In this document: in pieces, positions 30,090 through 42,900 of the stretch
Numbering within the stretch: position 1 is the first letter of the stretch
Layout: the number at the start of each line of letters is the position of its first letter
NCBI GenBank assembly: GCA_009767595.1
Contig: VSDK01012283.1
Span: forward strand, 562,794 to 626,793
Reading direction: 5' to 3'
DNA from: Symbiodinium kawagutii
Lineage: Eukaryota > Sar > Dinophyceae > Suessiales > Symbiodiniaceae
Length of the DNA: 64,000 nucleotides
Translations under genes and position numbers: made by a program
The notes under the pieces: model-generated
The model's input: only the letters and a program-made list of their open reading frames with translations
Databases searched by the model: none
What the model was told of the DNA's origin: nothing

Positions 30090-31290
30090 GGAAGCCCTTA
30101 TGATTGGTGGATTTGGTGGTTAAAACTCAAAGCTTTCCGGTTGGTCGATTTTCCCATCAACCAGCCCAGTGATTATGTGACCTAGAAATTCTATGAAATT
30201 CTGGGCATTCGATTGGCATTCGCGGACGAAATGATCGTGGAGATACTGTTTACCGGCCAGTAAACAAGATACAACTAACGACCTCATGGGGCAAAAGAAA
30301 CAGTATGGATACTGTGGCAGTATTCAATCAGTTCCTTGCTGAATAACCCACCAGATTCAAGGGAGCGTGATCTTTATTGGCTATAACGCAAGAGACTTTC
30401 AACTTTCATCACTGTTTAGCTCATGTTTGATAATGTCTTGGGACTGGACTGCCGTACCCGGCCTAGCAAGTACCCCGTCACGAATTATGGTCTTGGAAGT
30501 CATCGCCACGAACTCACACAGCGCAGCAACCGCTGCCCAGGGGCAAAAACTGTGATCCGATTCCAAGAGCCTTTGCGGCCACCGCTGTGTCCTTTGAATC
30601 CTTTGTGGGGCCTCTTCTCTTCTTCTTCTTCTTCTTCATCATCGTCTTTGCCCTTGTCCCGCTCATCCTGGTACAACTTGGCTGGTCACAACAATCATAT
30701 CCAGCGACTACAAGGCAGTTATGCTTGCTAAAACAGCAACCATCGGTACCGGGTGACCTGGTGACTCAACTCAGGTTCTCCAGGTGGGACCTACCAGCTC
30801 AGGCCATGGACAACCCCAACTTGCGCTGCTCCTTGGGTTCTGAATGCAGCAAGCGAATCCCAGCACTTCCACGGCTCTCCTTGGCAAGTCGGGCTCCCAG
30901 GTTACCCCTGCCCAGCGCCGTAGCACCATGCCCCAAACAGGGCTACCATGGACTGCCTGTCACCAATGTGGGCTTGATCATGGTTACAAAACGCAGGCTG
31001 GCCTACTCTGCGCTTAGTGCAGCCATAGCCCATTTCACCATGATGCTCATTGCAGGCGTGTCATTGCAGGGGTGTCACAACAGGTTTGAAGTTTTTCTCG
31101 GTGGCCAATGAAATTACAATATCTGCGTCAGACGTCTCAACGGCCAGATTCATCTAAAACGCGTGGATTCCTGTTCCATAAGATTACTCCTCAGAAAAGT
31201 TGAAGCATCCAGAAATAGTTGTCACTGAAGTTCTGAAAAATCCCATCGGTTTTGTTATGTTTGAATGTAATGTTTGATTCTTTTGTGTCT
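30090..31290. other. Region with one ambiguous GC-rich block
   Basis: At about 30560-30690 the plus strand reads a hydrophobic helix (GPLLFFFFFFIIVFALVPLI) and the minus strand an acidic stretch (QDERDKGKDDDEEEEEEEKR). The minus reading looks more like coding, but no firm borders were found. The rest shows no exon. Confidence 0.3.
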
Positions 31291-31295
31291 TCTGG

Positions 31296-31547
31296 ATGCG
31301 CGGATGTTGTTTGGATTTGTGTGGCATAGGGGACCGAAAGAAGCCAAAGTCTGACACAGACTGCAGTCAGGAAACCACTTCAGTCAATGAAGCGGACAAC
31401 TCATCTTCCAGCTTGTCCTGGCTCACAACCGAAAGATCAAAGAAACAAGTGCACTTGCGGGCAAAGAGCGAGAGTAAGCGCGGTCTGGCAAAAAAAAGAA
31501 CCAGGCAACATCTTGCGGAGATGGAGCGAAAAAGGATCAGGAAATAG
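31296..31547 (+). CDS. Weak plus-strand frame, Lys/Arg-rich
   Basis: An 83-codon frame ends KRTRQHLAEMERKRIRK-stop. It is charged and could be real, but has no clear acceptor and lies among minus-strand exons. Confidence 0.2.
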   Translation: MRGCCLDLCGIGDRKKPKSDTDCSQETTSVNEADNSSSSLSWLTTERSKKQVHLRAKSESKRGLAKKRTRQHLAEMERKRIRK

Positions 31548-31786
31548 ATGTGATGAAAGCAAACTGAACCAGGAGCCTTTATAATGGCAACAATGGTGAG
31601 CGTAATTGGATTGTGATAGAACGGAACGGATGCAACTACAAAAATTATATAATAAAATGAAATGTATAATGATCAAGGTGATGACATGTGATGACTGCAT
31701 TCATGATTCTTTTTGGCGATTCGTTGATGATGCGATGACCTTAGCTGTTGGTCGCAGTGTTGGTTGGTGCTACGGCTCTCCTTCAC

Positions 31787-31837
31787 CTGCACACGCTCCA
31801 GACCCTGCAACTTGGACTGCAAAATGTCCAGCTTGTC
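31787..31837 (-). CDS. 17-codon coiled-coil exon
   Basis: Exactly 51 bases between CTGCCAG and CAG|GTGAAG, phase 0 at both ends, encoding DKLDILQSKLQGLERVQ, a clear heptad pattern. It belongs to a minus-strand gene with exons at 32067, 32664, 32889 and 33188, or to a further one downstream. Confidence 0.6.
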
Positions 31838-32066
31838 CTGGCAGCTGAGAAAGTCACCATGTCTAGCGGCGCAAGCGCGCGGATGTTGAAGACTGGTTGA
31901 TTTATGTTGGTTTAACATCCGAATTCGGGAAGTTTTCCAAATTGGGGAACCGCAGTCTTGGGCGTATTCAAAATGATTTGTGTATATCTATGCTGGATGA
32001 TTTGGGGATAGCCCTGTTTTGCGAAACCACCAAATCTTGAAGAGGATACATCACCTACAGCGTTAC

Positions 32067-32182
32067 GAGTGCAATGACATAGGGCAGTGAATTGAAAGCA
32101 CGACCAAGGCAAGCAGCTGATGACGGCTCCTCCAAGACTTTCTCTCCATCCGTTTTGGGCTCAGAGCCCATAACAATCGGAC
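32067..32182 (-). CDS. Exon of unknown protein
   Basis: From CCGTGCAG to CTC|GTAACG, encoding PIVMGSEPKTDGEKVLEEPS then SAACLGRAFNSLPYVIAL. Good splice signals at both ends. The start has two bases of a split codon and the end is phase 0. The family is not recognised. Confidence 0.6.
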
Positions 32183-32663
32183 CTGCACGGGGCTGAAGCA
32201 TTGCATTGCCATGGCCATTGCGGTGGTTGGAGGACTGCTTGATCTCTGTGATGCACTGGTTGCTGATGTGGCCAGTGCACACGCACATTACGGATTACGG
32301 GAGGATTCCGAAAAATATATTCGTGTAAACTCGGCATTGTGCAGTCCATGCTAGGAAGGTCTTTACGTTGTATGCGGACCCCGTACCATCCCATCCCATC
32401 AGCTGTCACCCCTATTGACCACTGTTCCATGGTGATTCCTTTGGTTCCCTATCGTTATTCGCCCGTAGATGCTCGTTGTGTTCGCACTGAGGCCCTCTTC
32501 TCCATCTCAAGCTTACTGATCATTCATGACTGTAGCAAGGCACTGAATGGCTTCTGGTTACGCGGATCAAGACTGATATGAATTGAACATAACATCATGC
32601 TTTGCGAACCAGCCCACTGCAACCCTCCTTACATATCCGCGCTTCAGTTCCAATGATTTGTGG

Positions 32664-32737
32664 CTATGATTGGCTATGCTCCACATGGTTGGTTGAGGTG
32701 CCACTGGACACGCCTTCAGTCTCCTCGGTCTCTTGAC
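32664..32737 (-). CDS. Candidate exon, acidic
   Basis: After GCCCAG the frame reads QETEETEGVSSGTSTNHVEH then SQS and stops at TAG. It could be the last exon of the gene or the true exon may end earlier at an unseen donor. Confidence 0.45.
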
Positions 32738-32888
32738 CTGGGCTTTGGAAAGTAAGAGCAGCTGGAACAAACCGGGCTCGAAGTCACATGAACCCAGGCA
32801 ATCCCAGGCCCAGCTGACTTAGCTGTTGTTGTTTCATGTGTGCTCTCCTTGGGGCTACTGAGCTGAACATGATCTTCACACGGTCATG

Positions 32889-33026
32889 TCACAACAGTTC
32901 CTGGATGTGCCTGGAGCTCACAGTCAACTCCAGGATGCCCCAGCCTTGAGAGTAGAGGGCATTGTCGTCGGAGTCTTTGTGCTTTGCCAACTTGATGCTG
33001 CCCGCCTTCTTTTCCAAAATGTCTGC
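32889..33026 (-). CDS. Exon, Lys/Ala-rich then hydrophobic
   Basis: After TTTTCAAG the frame reads ADILEKKAGSIKLAKHKDSD then DNALYSQGWGILELTVSSRH and IQELL before TGA. A GC donor (CTCAAG|GCTGGG) after DNALYSQ is a phase-0 alternative end, which would connect it to later exons. Confidence 0.55.
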   Translation of the reverse strand, partial: ADILEKKAGSIKLAKHKDSDDNALYSQGWGILELTVSSRHIQELL

Positions 33027-33187
33027 CTTGAAAAGTCACCAAAGGACACAACCTGCTCCTTTCGTGATGTGCTATGGAAATCTCAAGCATTAGCATTAGT
33101 GTGCCAAGATGCCGCTATGCATCGCTGTCATTGTCTTCATTTACCATACACATCCATCCATGCTGTCTTCCAACCAGTGTCTTGAAA

Positions 33188-33253
33188 CTAGCAGCATGGC
33201 AGCATGGCCTTCGCTGAAGCTTTCTTCACTGCATCCTGTGCATCCTTCAGCTC
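33188..33253 (-). CDS. Coiled-coil exon
   Basis: After CCACGGAG the frame encodes ELKDAQDAVKKASAKAML then PCC and TAG. A GC donor AAG|GCCATG after KASAK is an alternative end. The Ala/Lys/Asp pattern matches the exons of the large gene upstream. Confidence 0.5.
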   Translation of the reverse strand, partial: ELKDAQDAVKKASAKAMLPCC

Positions 33254-33819
33254 CTCCGTGGAATGCCATACGGATGAAATCTGCCCAAGTCTTCGATTCT
33301 GATCGAAAGGTGTCTTGGATGATTTGTCGGCATTTCAACAAGGATGCTTGAAACAAATCCAAGACAGTGACCCTACAACAATACCGAGACCTGAGACGTC
33401 TTTGTCATTAGCGTGCTTCATTGAATGAAAGCCACCTCCACGCATCTCTCTGGCTATTGTCAGCCCATGTCAGCCCTTTCGCTTCGAAACAGGCGGATCC
33501 CTGCTACCTATAGGCCAGGACAGCCTAAAAGAAATGACGAGGATGTTTCATACAGTGTGGGATTGGCAGCAAGGGCAAGCGCACAGCCACCTGCCACCGC
33601 ACACCTTTCTGCCTCAGACCAGCTCAGATGTCTCGTTACATCGAAGGCCCCAATAAGTCCATGAAGCACGTCCACTTTGAAGCTCCATCATGTCACCAAT
33701 TCTTGGCTCCTACATGTTCCTACTTTGTAATGGCACCAACTGGTAGTTTTTTCCCCATCAACTCATCAGTATCATCAGCTTCGGCCGTTCCTCACGGCGC
33801 CAGGTTGCGCACGGTGAAC

Positions 33820-33903
33820 TCATCGGCGCTCCTTCTCGGCTGCCGCCTTTTCATCTTCACTCGGGTCTTCGAGGTCGTGCAGCTTCTTCTTGGCCTTGGC
33901 CAC
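33820..33903 (-). CDS. Last exon of the coiled-coil gene
   Basis: Phase-0 entry after GCTGCTCCCAG, 27 codons VAKAKKKLHDLEDPSEDEKA then AAEKERR and a TGA stop. Highly charged and helical; no good antisense frame. Confidence 0.65.
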   Translation of the reverse strand: MAKAKKKLHDLEDPSEDEKAAAEKERR

Positions 33904-36900
33904 CTGGGAGCAGCACCACACCCGCGTCCCTTGGGAAGGTCTGTTTTCTGCTGGGTTCATTGGACTTTTCATATCTTTTGTGGGGGATAAATTGGCAAAC
34001 TGCCGATTCTTTGGGGTCCAAAATGCATCAAAATGCTACATGTCTGATACCAAAAGCATGATTGTAGATCACTTTTTGCCGTATTTGTCAGTTATCTCTG
34101 CTGTGTAGTTTGCAAGCGGGCTAAGCGGCTAAACATCCTATAAGTACCAGATTTGTACCTAGCTTTCGCTGCTCGTCGTGGCACTTTCTCCTACGCACAC
34201 TGAACCAAGTTACAGCTTGAGATATTCTTGTTCAAAACACCTACACGCACATAGAAAGAACAAAGGCAAGGGCTTCTGGTTCACGCGGTCCACTGTGATT
34301 ATGTTCATTTGTCTGTGGTTTTAAGGTTGTGCATTGGCTGGACCTATGAACATAAATAAATACAGAAGTAAATAAACAAATATATATATATATATATATA
34401 GCTAGCTAGTCTACTTGTTTCAGAGCACATGTGCATGCACATGTATCTGAACACCTTGCTTACAGCCCTCACCTCCATACTGGTCTACATGCCTCACTTT
34501 GCAAAGCGTTCCTACTTCCTGCAATACACCTTACCACATCTTGCTGCATCTTCCTACCACTCCCAAGATGCAGCCACCTCCGTTTCCTTGTCAGCCACTT
34601 CCGCATCTGCTTTGGCAGCCAACTGGCGGGCAGTGAGTGCTACAGTCATGGCCATCCCCTAGGCACCGGTGGCATCTCCCATGCAGAAAAATCCCAGGGC
34701 ATCACCCCCAAGGGAGACATGGAATGATTTTTCGGCTCCCCCCAAAGCTCAGAGCTAAACTCTACCACAGGGCATCACCAACAATCAATCAAAATGTGCA
34801 AGACAAGTTCAATTCACCTCGACTGATTTTCGTCAGAATATACTCTCCACTTAATGTTGGCATTCAAATCCGAAAGTCACACTAAGATATAAACCTTCCA
34901 GCGTTCACCAGTCACAGCCATGCGGAACTTGCGAATTCAGAGAACTGTGAACGACGAACGTCCATGGTTGTAAGAGGGTAGGAACGACGAAGGGCTCCCT
35001 CGGACGTCGTTGGCGAGTGATCTGGTGGCGTTTGAAATCATCCCTCTCACCAGGCAAGCGATCCCCAACTGAAATGTTGGACCAACTGTGGTTTCATGAC
35101 ACCTAAAAAAAAATAAACGCACATGTAACGATGATTGTATCTCTACAGATCGGCTGGCTGTTTGCAGCAGTTTTTCTTTTTTTTTTGCAGCAGTTGTTTC
35201 AGCCTAGATCCCTAGTGGGGGCTCCTCATTGGTCGTGACCCATCTCCGTATCTACCACCTGGTGCGTTCAATGACTGTGTGCTCAATCCAAAATCTTAGC
35301 TCATCGCTGTGGATTTAGCACCCAATAATGAATAAGTTTCCATCATGGCATTAGTTCAATTGCCAGTGGTAACTTATGCCATAGTTACTAACGGTTACGC
35401 CAGTACGAAGTACTAGTGACAACGTTTCGAATTCCAGTGGATTGGGCCAATACGAACTATTAGTGAAATCAACGAACAATATGAAGAATAATATTGTCAT
35501 CATTGGATCCACAGGGCTTCATTGTTGCAATATTACCACACCCATCACTGCTAACCAGGAACGAACCACCAGGCACCAGGATGGCTCCCTTCCAGGCCTT
35601 GCCCGCTTCTTCCTTGGCCTGCTCTGCTTCACCACCGGCGGCTTCTTCGATGGCCTGTGCCCGGGGCTGTGCAAACCCATGGAGTTCTGAACCATTCTTC
35701 ATCAGGTTCTTCACCTGGCCATGCTTCAGCAACATAAGTAACATGATTAATAAGTAACATGATTAATTGAAAATGAGTGGCGATAACGGCGCTTACCAGC
35801 TGTTGTTGATAATGGCAATGGTTCCTGGTTGCGCTCGCACCAAAGGCTGGCACCGGTGTTGCGAAGCGGCCACAGTCTTACATAGTGCTGGTTGGCTATG
35901 GCTCAGGATGATTAATCGCCAAGAATAGATGGCGACAGGCACATGATTGCCATCATTAACGGCCAAATACCGTCACATAATAAGAGAGATCAAGGTTGCT
36001 AGTGGCATGATCGTCACAACGCGGAAAAGAACGCGGGTAATCATATCTAATGTGCATAATCGTTGTGAGCATGATGAGTTTGATGTAGGACAATGTTGCA
36101 AATCAAGCTTCATCAACATCAACGCACCAATAATGGAAACAGAAATGGATAGAACTGAAGGCAATCCCTTACCACTGTCAGCAATTCGGACTTACCAGGT
36201 CGCCAAGCGGTTGATCATGCTTCATACTGCATTCCTCCCACGTCATTTGCGACAGGAAACCTTAAAATTGCAATTGCAACCTGATGTAGCAATGCAAAGC
36301 GATCCTGATTGCTGGGCATTTCATACTATTCCATCGCCATCCTCACCAAAACCAACTTTGCACTTGGCCAACTAAGGTCACACTTCCAGTGGAGTTTTGA
36401 ACTCTGCTTGCATGTAAATGGCATCAAACAGATGGGCATGCACACATGGCAAACCACGCACCAAGTCACTATGACCGGACAAAACCCACCATCAATGGAC
36501 AGCGACTTGGTGACACCTTCCTCGCAAAAATATCGTCCAGAATTGAACATCCATGGGTGTCGTTCAGATCGGTCGCAATGAAACTTGATGGGTCCAATGG
36601 GGGTCCCATACATTCCCATACCAAAATTGTCCGTTCTGGTTGGAAAGTACCACTGTTCGTTGAGATACCTAAGTCCCCGTGGATCGACACCTGGCACACC
36701 CCTCGGCCTTTTCCGCTTCCTCCTTGGCTGCTTCAACTGTGAGCTTTTCCACCTTTTTCTTCGCCTTGAAAAACAAGCTGTGCTCCCAGGGTTGTTCAAC
36801 CGTTGTGGGGAACCCTGCAGGCAACAGGTCTTGGGAAGAAACACATGTCAACCATCACCAACCGCCATGAATCATATTGGCTCATATCCATCACCCAACC

Positions 36901-39900
36901 ATTGGTCTTGTCTGATGCCTTGCGGGTGTTTCCAGATTCAGAACTTTTGGTACTGCCACTGCTGCCTCCTCTGCTGCTTGCTTGGCGTGCAACTCAGCAA
37001 TCTCTGCATCCTGGGAGCGCTGCAAAGGTGCAATTGACCGTTCTCAACCATCATTGAGCTTTGTGGTAAACCATTCACCGTCAATCATATATTGTGGGAA
37101 GCCTATTCACAGTAACAAACGAGAAATAGCACCAGAATGACCACCAATTCATGTATTTTTCCATGGCAATTATCAACCATCAATGCAATTCATGTATTTG
37201 TTCCATAATGTTCCATAGCAATTGTCAACCATCAATGCTCCAAATGATCACCCCACTGTCTCCGCTGCCACGGCCTTCCACATCCGTGCTTTCTCGGCAG
37301 CGTGGGTGGCAGCCACAGCGACCTCTGACGAAACGGGCTTCGCAGCGATGGGAGATTCAGAGTGGTGCACAGTTCACGTGCTGCTGAGGCGGCCCCTCAT
37401 TTCAGCATCTGACAGGGAAAACCGGACCAGTGTTAGGGTATGAAGCGGCTCTCCCTGAAGGTGTTGCAGTATGAAGCGGTGAGATTGAAGCGGTGCTAGT
37501 TACATAGCATTACAGTGTTAGTGTTAATGGTAGAAATGGCGTGAAATAGTCAATAGAATAGAAACCATCAGCACTTGGGTAGAATTAGTTGTGACCACTC
37601 AATGATAGTGCATATCTATTTGACAATAAGTTTGTATGACTCCCGTAGCTATTCATCGGCACTCACTTGTGTGGGTAGTTTATTTGATCTGTTCTTTGGC
37701 TTCTTCGGGAGGCATGTGCAAAACTTAGTTGCTTTCAGATGCTCTTATATGTTCTAAGGGTTTTTTGTTTTTCTTCGTTGTTTATAGTCTTCGGTGGCTT
37801 TTCTCCACTCCTGCCCAAAAAAAATATGGCAGCGTTTTCCTAGTTTTGCTTGATTTTTCGAAGCTGATACTAGTTTTTTTTTTTTTTTTTTGGTTTTGGC
37901 TCTGTTTATAGCACATAAGCACATTGGTTTGAGAACAATGGATGCTTAGAGTTGTGGCTGATACTGAACAATGCAATTTAACATTGATGGAAAAGAACTT
38001 TACGTCTGGTAGGCGGCGGTCCCCTGACCATGACTTGGATTCGTCATTGATCCCTCCTCATCTTGTGGATAAGCCACGAAGCACCAGCAACTCCAACTGG
38101 TGCAACTGGTGGATGCATGAGGCATACTGGAGATCATCTTTTGGGTCAACCACTTTGAATCATGAAAATTGTAGCAACACTGTTGAAGCATAGCCCCCAA
38201 CGATTGTTAGTTGACCTTACTTAACCCTACTTCACCTGAGCTAACCTTACTAAACCTTACCTAACCTTAACCCTACGTAACCTTAGTTACATAGTGAACC
38301 TTAGTGAACCTTAGTCAACCATCACCCGCATCCATCAGCTCACCGTTGCTCCAGCTCCCAACAGCTGCACCTCATCCACCGACTTCAGCAACGGCGCAGC
38401 GGCGGATCCTTCGATGGGGGGCTCGTCCGGCACCTGGGCGCGGAACGAGTGGGGTGTTTCGCTGGTGGTTTCAACCCAAGGGGAACCAGTGGTCAAGATA
38501 GTGATAGTATGGATATAATACTGATTTTTTCTGCCTCCTGCAGGGACCGAGGCTCAGGGGCAGGGAACCAGTTATTCCCTGCAACTCAAAGCCCTTAGGG
38601 CTGTAATACTGATTGATAGTGGTTAGTGTAGTTCAACCCAGTTATAATATTGATTAATAGCATGGCGTTAGCATGGTTATAATGGTTGATGATGATCATG
38701 AGTGGTTGGTGGTGCTCACCAACCCGTCGTGAAAAAATATGAGTCAACCAACCAACCAACCATAGCAATTGATACGAGTGAAAGTTTTTAAAATTGTTTG
38801 AAACCATCAAGTAGTTAGACATCTACCGGTTTCAACTGCGTGAATTTTCCAATGGTTTCTGATGGTTTCCAATCCTTTCTGTTTTCCAGATGGTTTCTGG
38901 GTTGCCGCTGAGGTGCCGTGGTTGTCACAGCTTCTGCCTGACTTTGGTTGTCCTGGTGCGGTGTGGCTCTCACCAAGGGAATTCGTCATAGATCAATGCG
39001 TGATGGCTAGTGATGGCCACCATATTTTGCTAATACGTTATAATAATGAATAATGATGGAAGTGTTGACAGCTCTAGTTAATGCATATTGATTATTGGTT
39101 ATTAGGTGATGTTAGTGGAAATCAATGGATACTATGGCCGGTGCACCCCTCAACTTGGGATCTCACAAAGTCGAGGATGGGCTGGGATTGATGCTCCCTG
39201 GTGACCGTAGCCATGAATTCCGGTAGCTTCTAGTGGCCCCTAGATATCTTCCAAGTCACTAAGGAAATAAGGCGATTCCATGCAACCGAGGAGAAAAGAG
39301 TTTCAAGGAACTTGTCACCATGTGCGAAAAAACACCCATGAAGTCTGCCCAAAAGGTAAGCACCAAGAAGACAGGATCGTAAGGGAAGCACCACATATTC
39401 TAGGAGATGTTCCACCTATCGACGTTGTAGGACGGTGGTAGCTGGAGCACCAAAAATGATCTAAATTGCTCCGGACAGGTTGAACAAATCCATGCTGGTC
39501 CATGTATGTCCACGTCTCCGATTGTCAAAAGCTTCACCTCTTACAGTACCTGGTCTTACCTGCCTTAAGTGGCTGTGGGTCACCCTGTACCCCTGGTTCC
39601 CCCATCACTGACCAGAACGTTTTCCCACTCTGAAATTCCAGGTGAACTCATCCCGATAAACTTGCTGCTTAACTGCTTGACCCAGCTCGCCATGTATAGC
39701 TGGTATATCCTGTATAATTGTTGGGTATCACAGTATCACCCCCTATGATTGGTCATTAACCATTGGTTGGTTGGTTGGGTATATTCCCCTAGTATTGTTC
39801 CTTGTTATCCCCTATTAATAACCACTAACCAGCTAGTTAACCATTCTTTAAACTGCGCCCTCCACACGGACCATCGGCGACGCCTACCCATCGAACCCAT

Positions 39901-42900
39901 ATTAGGCTCAACTTCGCATGCAGTCAGCCTACCTCAGGTGATAAGGGGCCACCCCAGACCTTCACTAAAGGCTGAACATTCATTACAATCTATTATATAC
40001 CATTATAGAATCTATTTTCACCCCCTATCATAATCTATTATATACCATTGCCATTCACATCCATTAGCCATTGGTCGGTTGCTTATCTTCATCTCCAACA
40101 TCCGTGGGTGCCGCGTCCTTGTGCTGCGCCAGGCGGACCATGGACGCGTTAATGACCTCGTTGGTGGTCTCCAACCACTTGCTGACGTTGGTGCCCAGCA
40201 GCTCATTGGCGAATGCCTGGGGGGAGCTTGGATCAAGCTGTGGAGAAGGCAGCTTAGGTCAGGCAGTTTGAGGCAGTTTCAGGCAGTTTAGGTCAGGCAG
40301 CTTAGGCAGTTTGATGCAGTTGGATGCAGTTGGATGCACTTTGTTTGGCACTGCCTCTGTTTGTTTCATGTTTTTGTCCTTGGAGGAACTGGACGAGTTC
40401 TCCCCAGTTGAAACAGCCGCTGCTTCATGACTTGGCAGCCCTGCCTCACCAGACTCCAGTTTGCTGACAGCTCCTTGGAGGATTGTGACCTCGGTACCGA
40501 GAGCCAAGCTATGAATCTTCGTCAAGCGTCACAACCACTTCTTCCCCAAGCTGGAGCCATGATTCGAAACTTCAAAGGCGTCGTGTTGGGGGCCACGCAT
40601 GGATCCTGCACAGTGGCTGAATACAAATCCTACCATTCCTGGATTGATCATGGTTGATCATCATCCCCTAACGTCTTGTGGTGAGCCCATCAAGCCGGTG
40701 ATCCTTCGCCAAGTGAAACTCATGCACTGACCATGTTTCAGTGAACTCCTTGGGATGACAGATTCTTGGTTGGTCTGTGCCAACCTGCATTGATGTTAAT
40801 ATTGGCATTCAACCGTAGCTATACATTTTTGCTGGGGCATCACAATGGGTTCGCCGTATCTATACGTTGCTTCGTAAATCACTTTCACAGTGACAAATCG
40901 ATTGTATGAGCATGAATGGTATTGACGATTGTTGACGCATGATATCTGCATGGGAGCACACCCGCGCACAATCTGAAACCTAAACTGTCGGTTGCCTGTT
41001 TTCTGGCTGGTGCCATCGCTGCCGTAACAGCTCAAGTGAGCCCAGCTGAGCTAGAAGCCATCCTGCAAATTTCAGGATTTATGTTGCTTCCAGTGACCAG
41101 GATCCAAGATCTTTTCAAGACAACAGTAGTGACCCATGAATGGGAACCATTGGGACCGCTGAGTGGAAGCTTCAGCACCCAGGCTTCGGATTTGGTCACT
41201 CAGCTGCTAGGCCCTGATGGGCCTTGCAGCTGCAAGGCTAGAGGCCAAGCAGCTGTGGCTGCACCAGAATCATGCGCCACCGCAGTGGCAAGCAGCGAAT
41301 TCCATTGTAAATGTCGAAACCGCGGGAAATGTTTCGTCAACGAGACTACAATGCACAAGCGAGCAGAGTCACAATCCTGAAACAGCTGGTCAGTGTGCAG
41401 TTGTGCAAAGGCAGCCATTTTGGTGGGAGTTCTCAAATCTGTGCCTTCCGACTTTCTAAAACTAGCGGAAGGCCCAGAGCAAATCTTTGATTAAATGTAT
41501 TGACCCCCTCCCGGCAGCACCGTGGACACTCTCAGATCGCGCTGACACTTCATGATACCGACCTACTTCAATGATCTTCAACAATCAAGCTCAACTAATC
41601 TGACATCATCAGTACCCACGAGGGATCACCAATTCGATTGAGGATCAACTTTGTCTTCGGAAACGCTGATGTGGCATCACATCCCCAATAGAGCCCCTTG
41701 TCAAGCGGGTCCCTGTTGACTGCCGTATCAATCCCCGTTGCTTGCAATGAAGTGGAATTCCCAATGTGTGTTGCAAGTTATTCTGCGAGGTGCTCCAACA
41801 AACTCAAGGACTGCATGACCGGATGAACACAGACACGCATCTCTAGAGCGTCTATTCTGTTGGACATCTGGCAGGGCACACAGGCATTCGCCCACACCCA
41901 ACAGCCAAACTGCAAAACTTGAAAAATGCTTTGTCCAAAGCCATGGTGTGCCCCAAAACTGGTGGATTTCTATATGTTTCTATAATGGCAATGAACTGGT
42001 ATGCTTAAAAGATACCACGATAGGAATGGACAAACCTAAATGCCGCCCTTGGACTCTGAACCCAAGGATTTCCGGATGGTCGATGAAAAACAAGCTGGTT
42101 GCCTTGGAGTGCGGCTCCACGCGGACGTCAGAAGATACTCTCGTAAAATATGTGCCACAAATCGTTCCAAAATCGGCCATGGCAACTTTGGACCCACTGA
42201 ATTCATGAGCTAGGTTTTCTTGCAACTATCGACTATCGACCATGAAAAAATAATATCACAGAGAACCAACCGTTGTTGACAAGCTTCGTGGATCATCTGA
42301 TTAGCATTGATCAGCGACAAATATGAAATAAGGTATGAAGAAGGTATGAAGAAGGTGAAAAACAAGTGCGAAACATGAAGAAGGTATGGGAACAAGTGCG
42401 AAAACAAGTGGATGAATATCATTTTCACGACCAGAAAGTGCGAAAATCCTGAGTTCCTTCTCCTCGGCATTTCGATCAAGGCATCAAGGGAGCGCCTTCT
42501 CCAAAGGCGCTCACCGGCCTACGGCGAAAACTGCCTCAACCGTCCTCAAGGGTGGGCACTGGTAACGAGCAGCCGCCAGGGACAGGTTACTAGTAGGCAG
42601 GATTAGGCAGGGCTAGGCATGATTATGTAGGATTAGGCATGATTATGTAGGATTAGGATGGATTAGGCAGGATTTGGCAGGCGGGCCGAGAGATCCATGT
42701 AAAATGCGTGTCCACTTACGTCCATCGATCCATGATTTTACAGATTCTAAAACGAATCGGCGCCAGTCTGAACCGAGGACACAAACCCCAGTATAAACAG
42801 AATATTTTCCAAAACTCAACGGATCAGAACAGCTTGGAACTTTGTGTTCTCGCCCAGGTCCTCCTTTCGACGGTTTCGTGCCACAGCTTACACACCTTGG

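Noticed and set aside
41405..41425. Spliced-leader-like GCCATTTTGG
   Set aside because: Only part of the conserved dinoflagellate leader end (CCATTTTGGCTCAAG) matches, and no donor follows.
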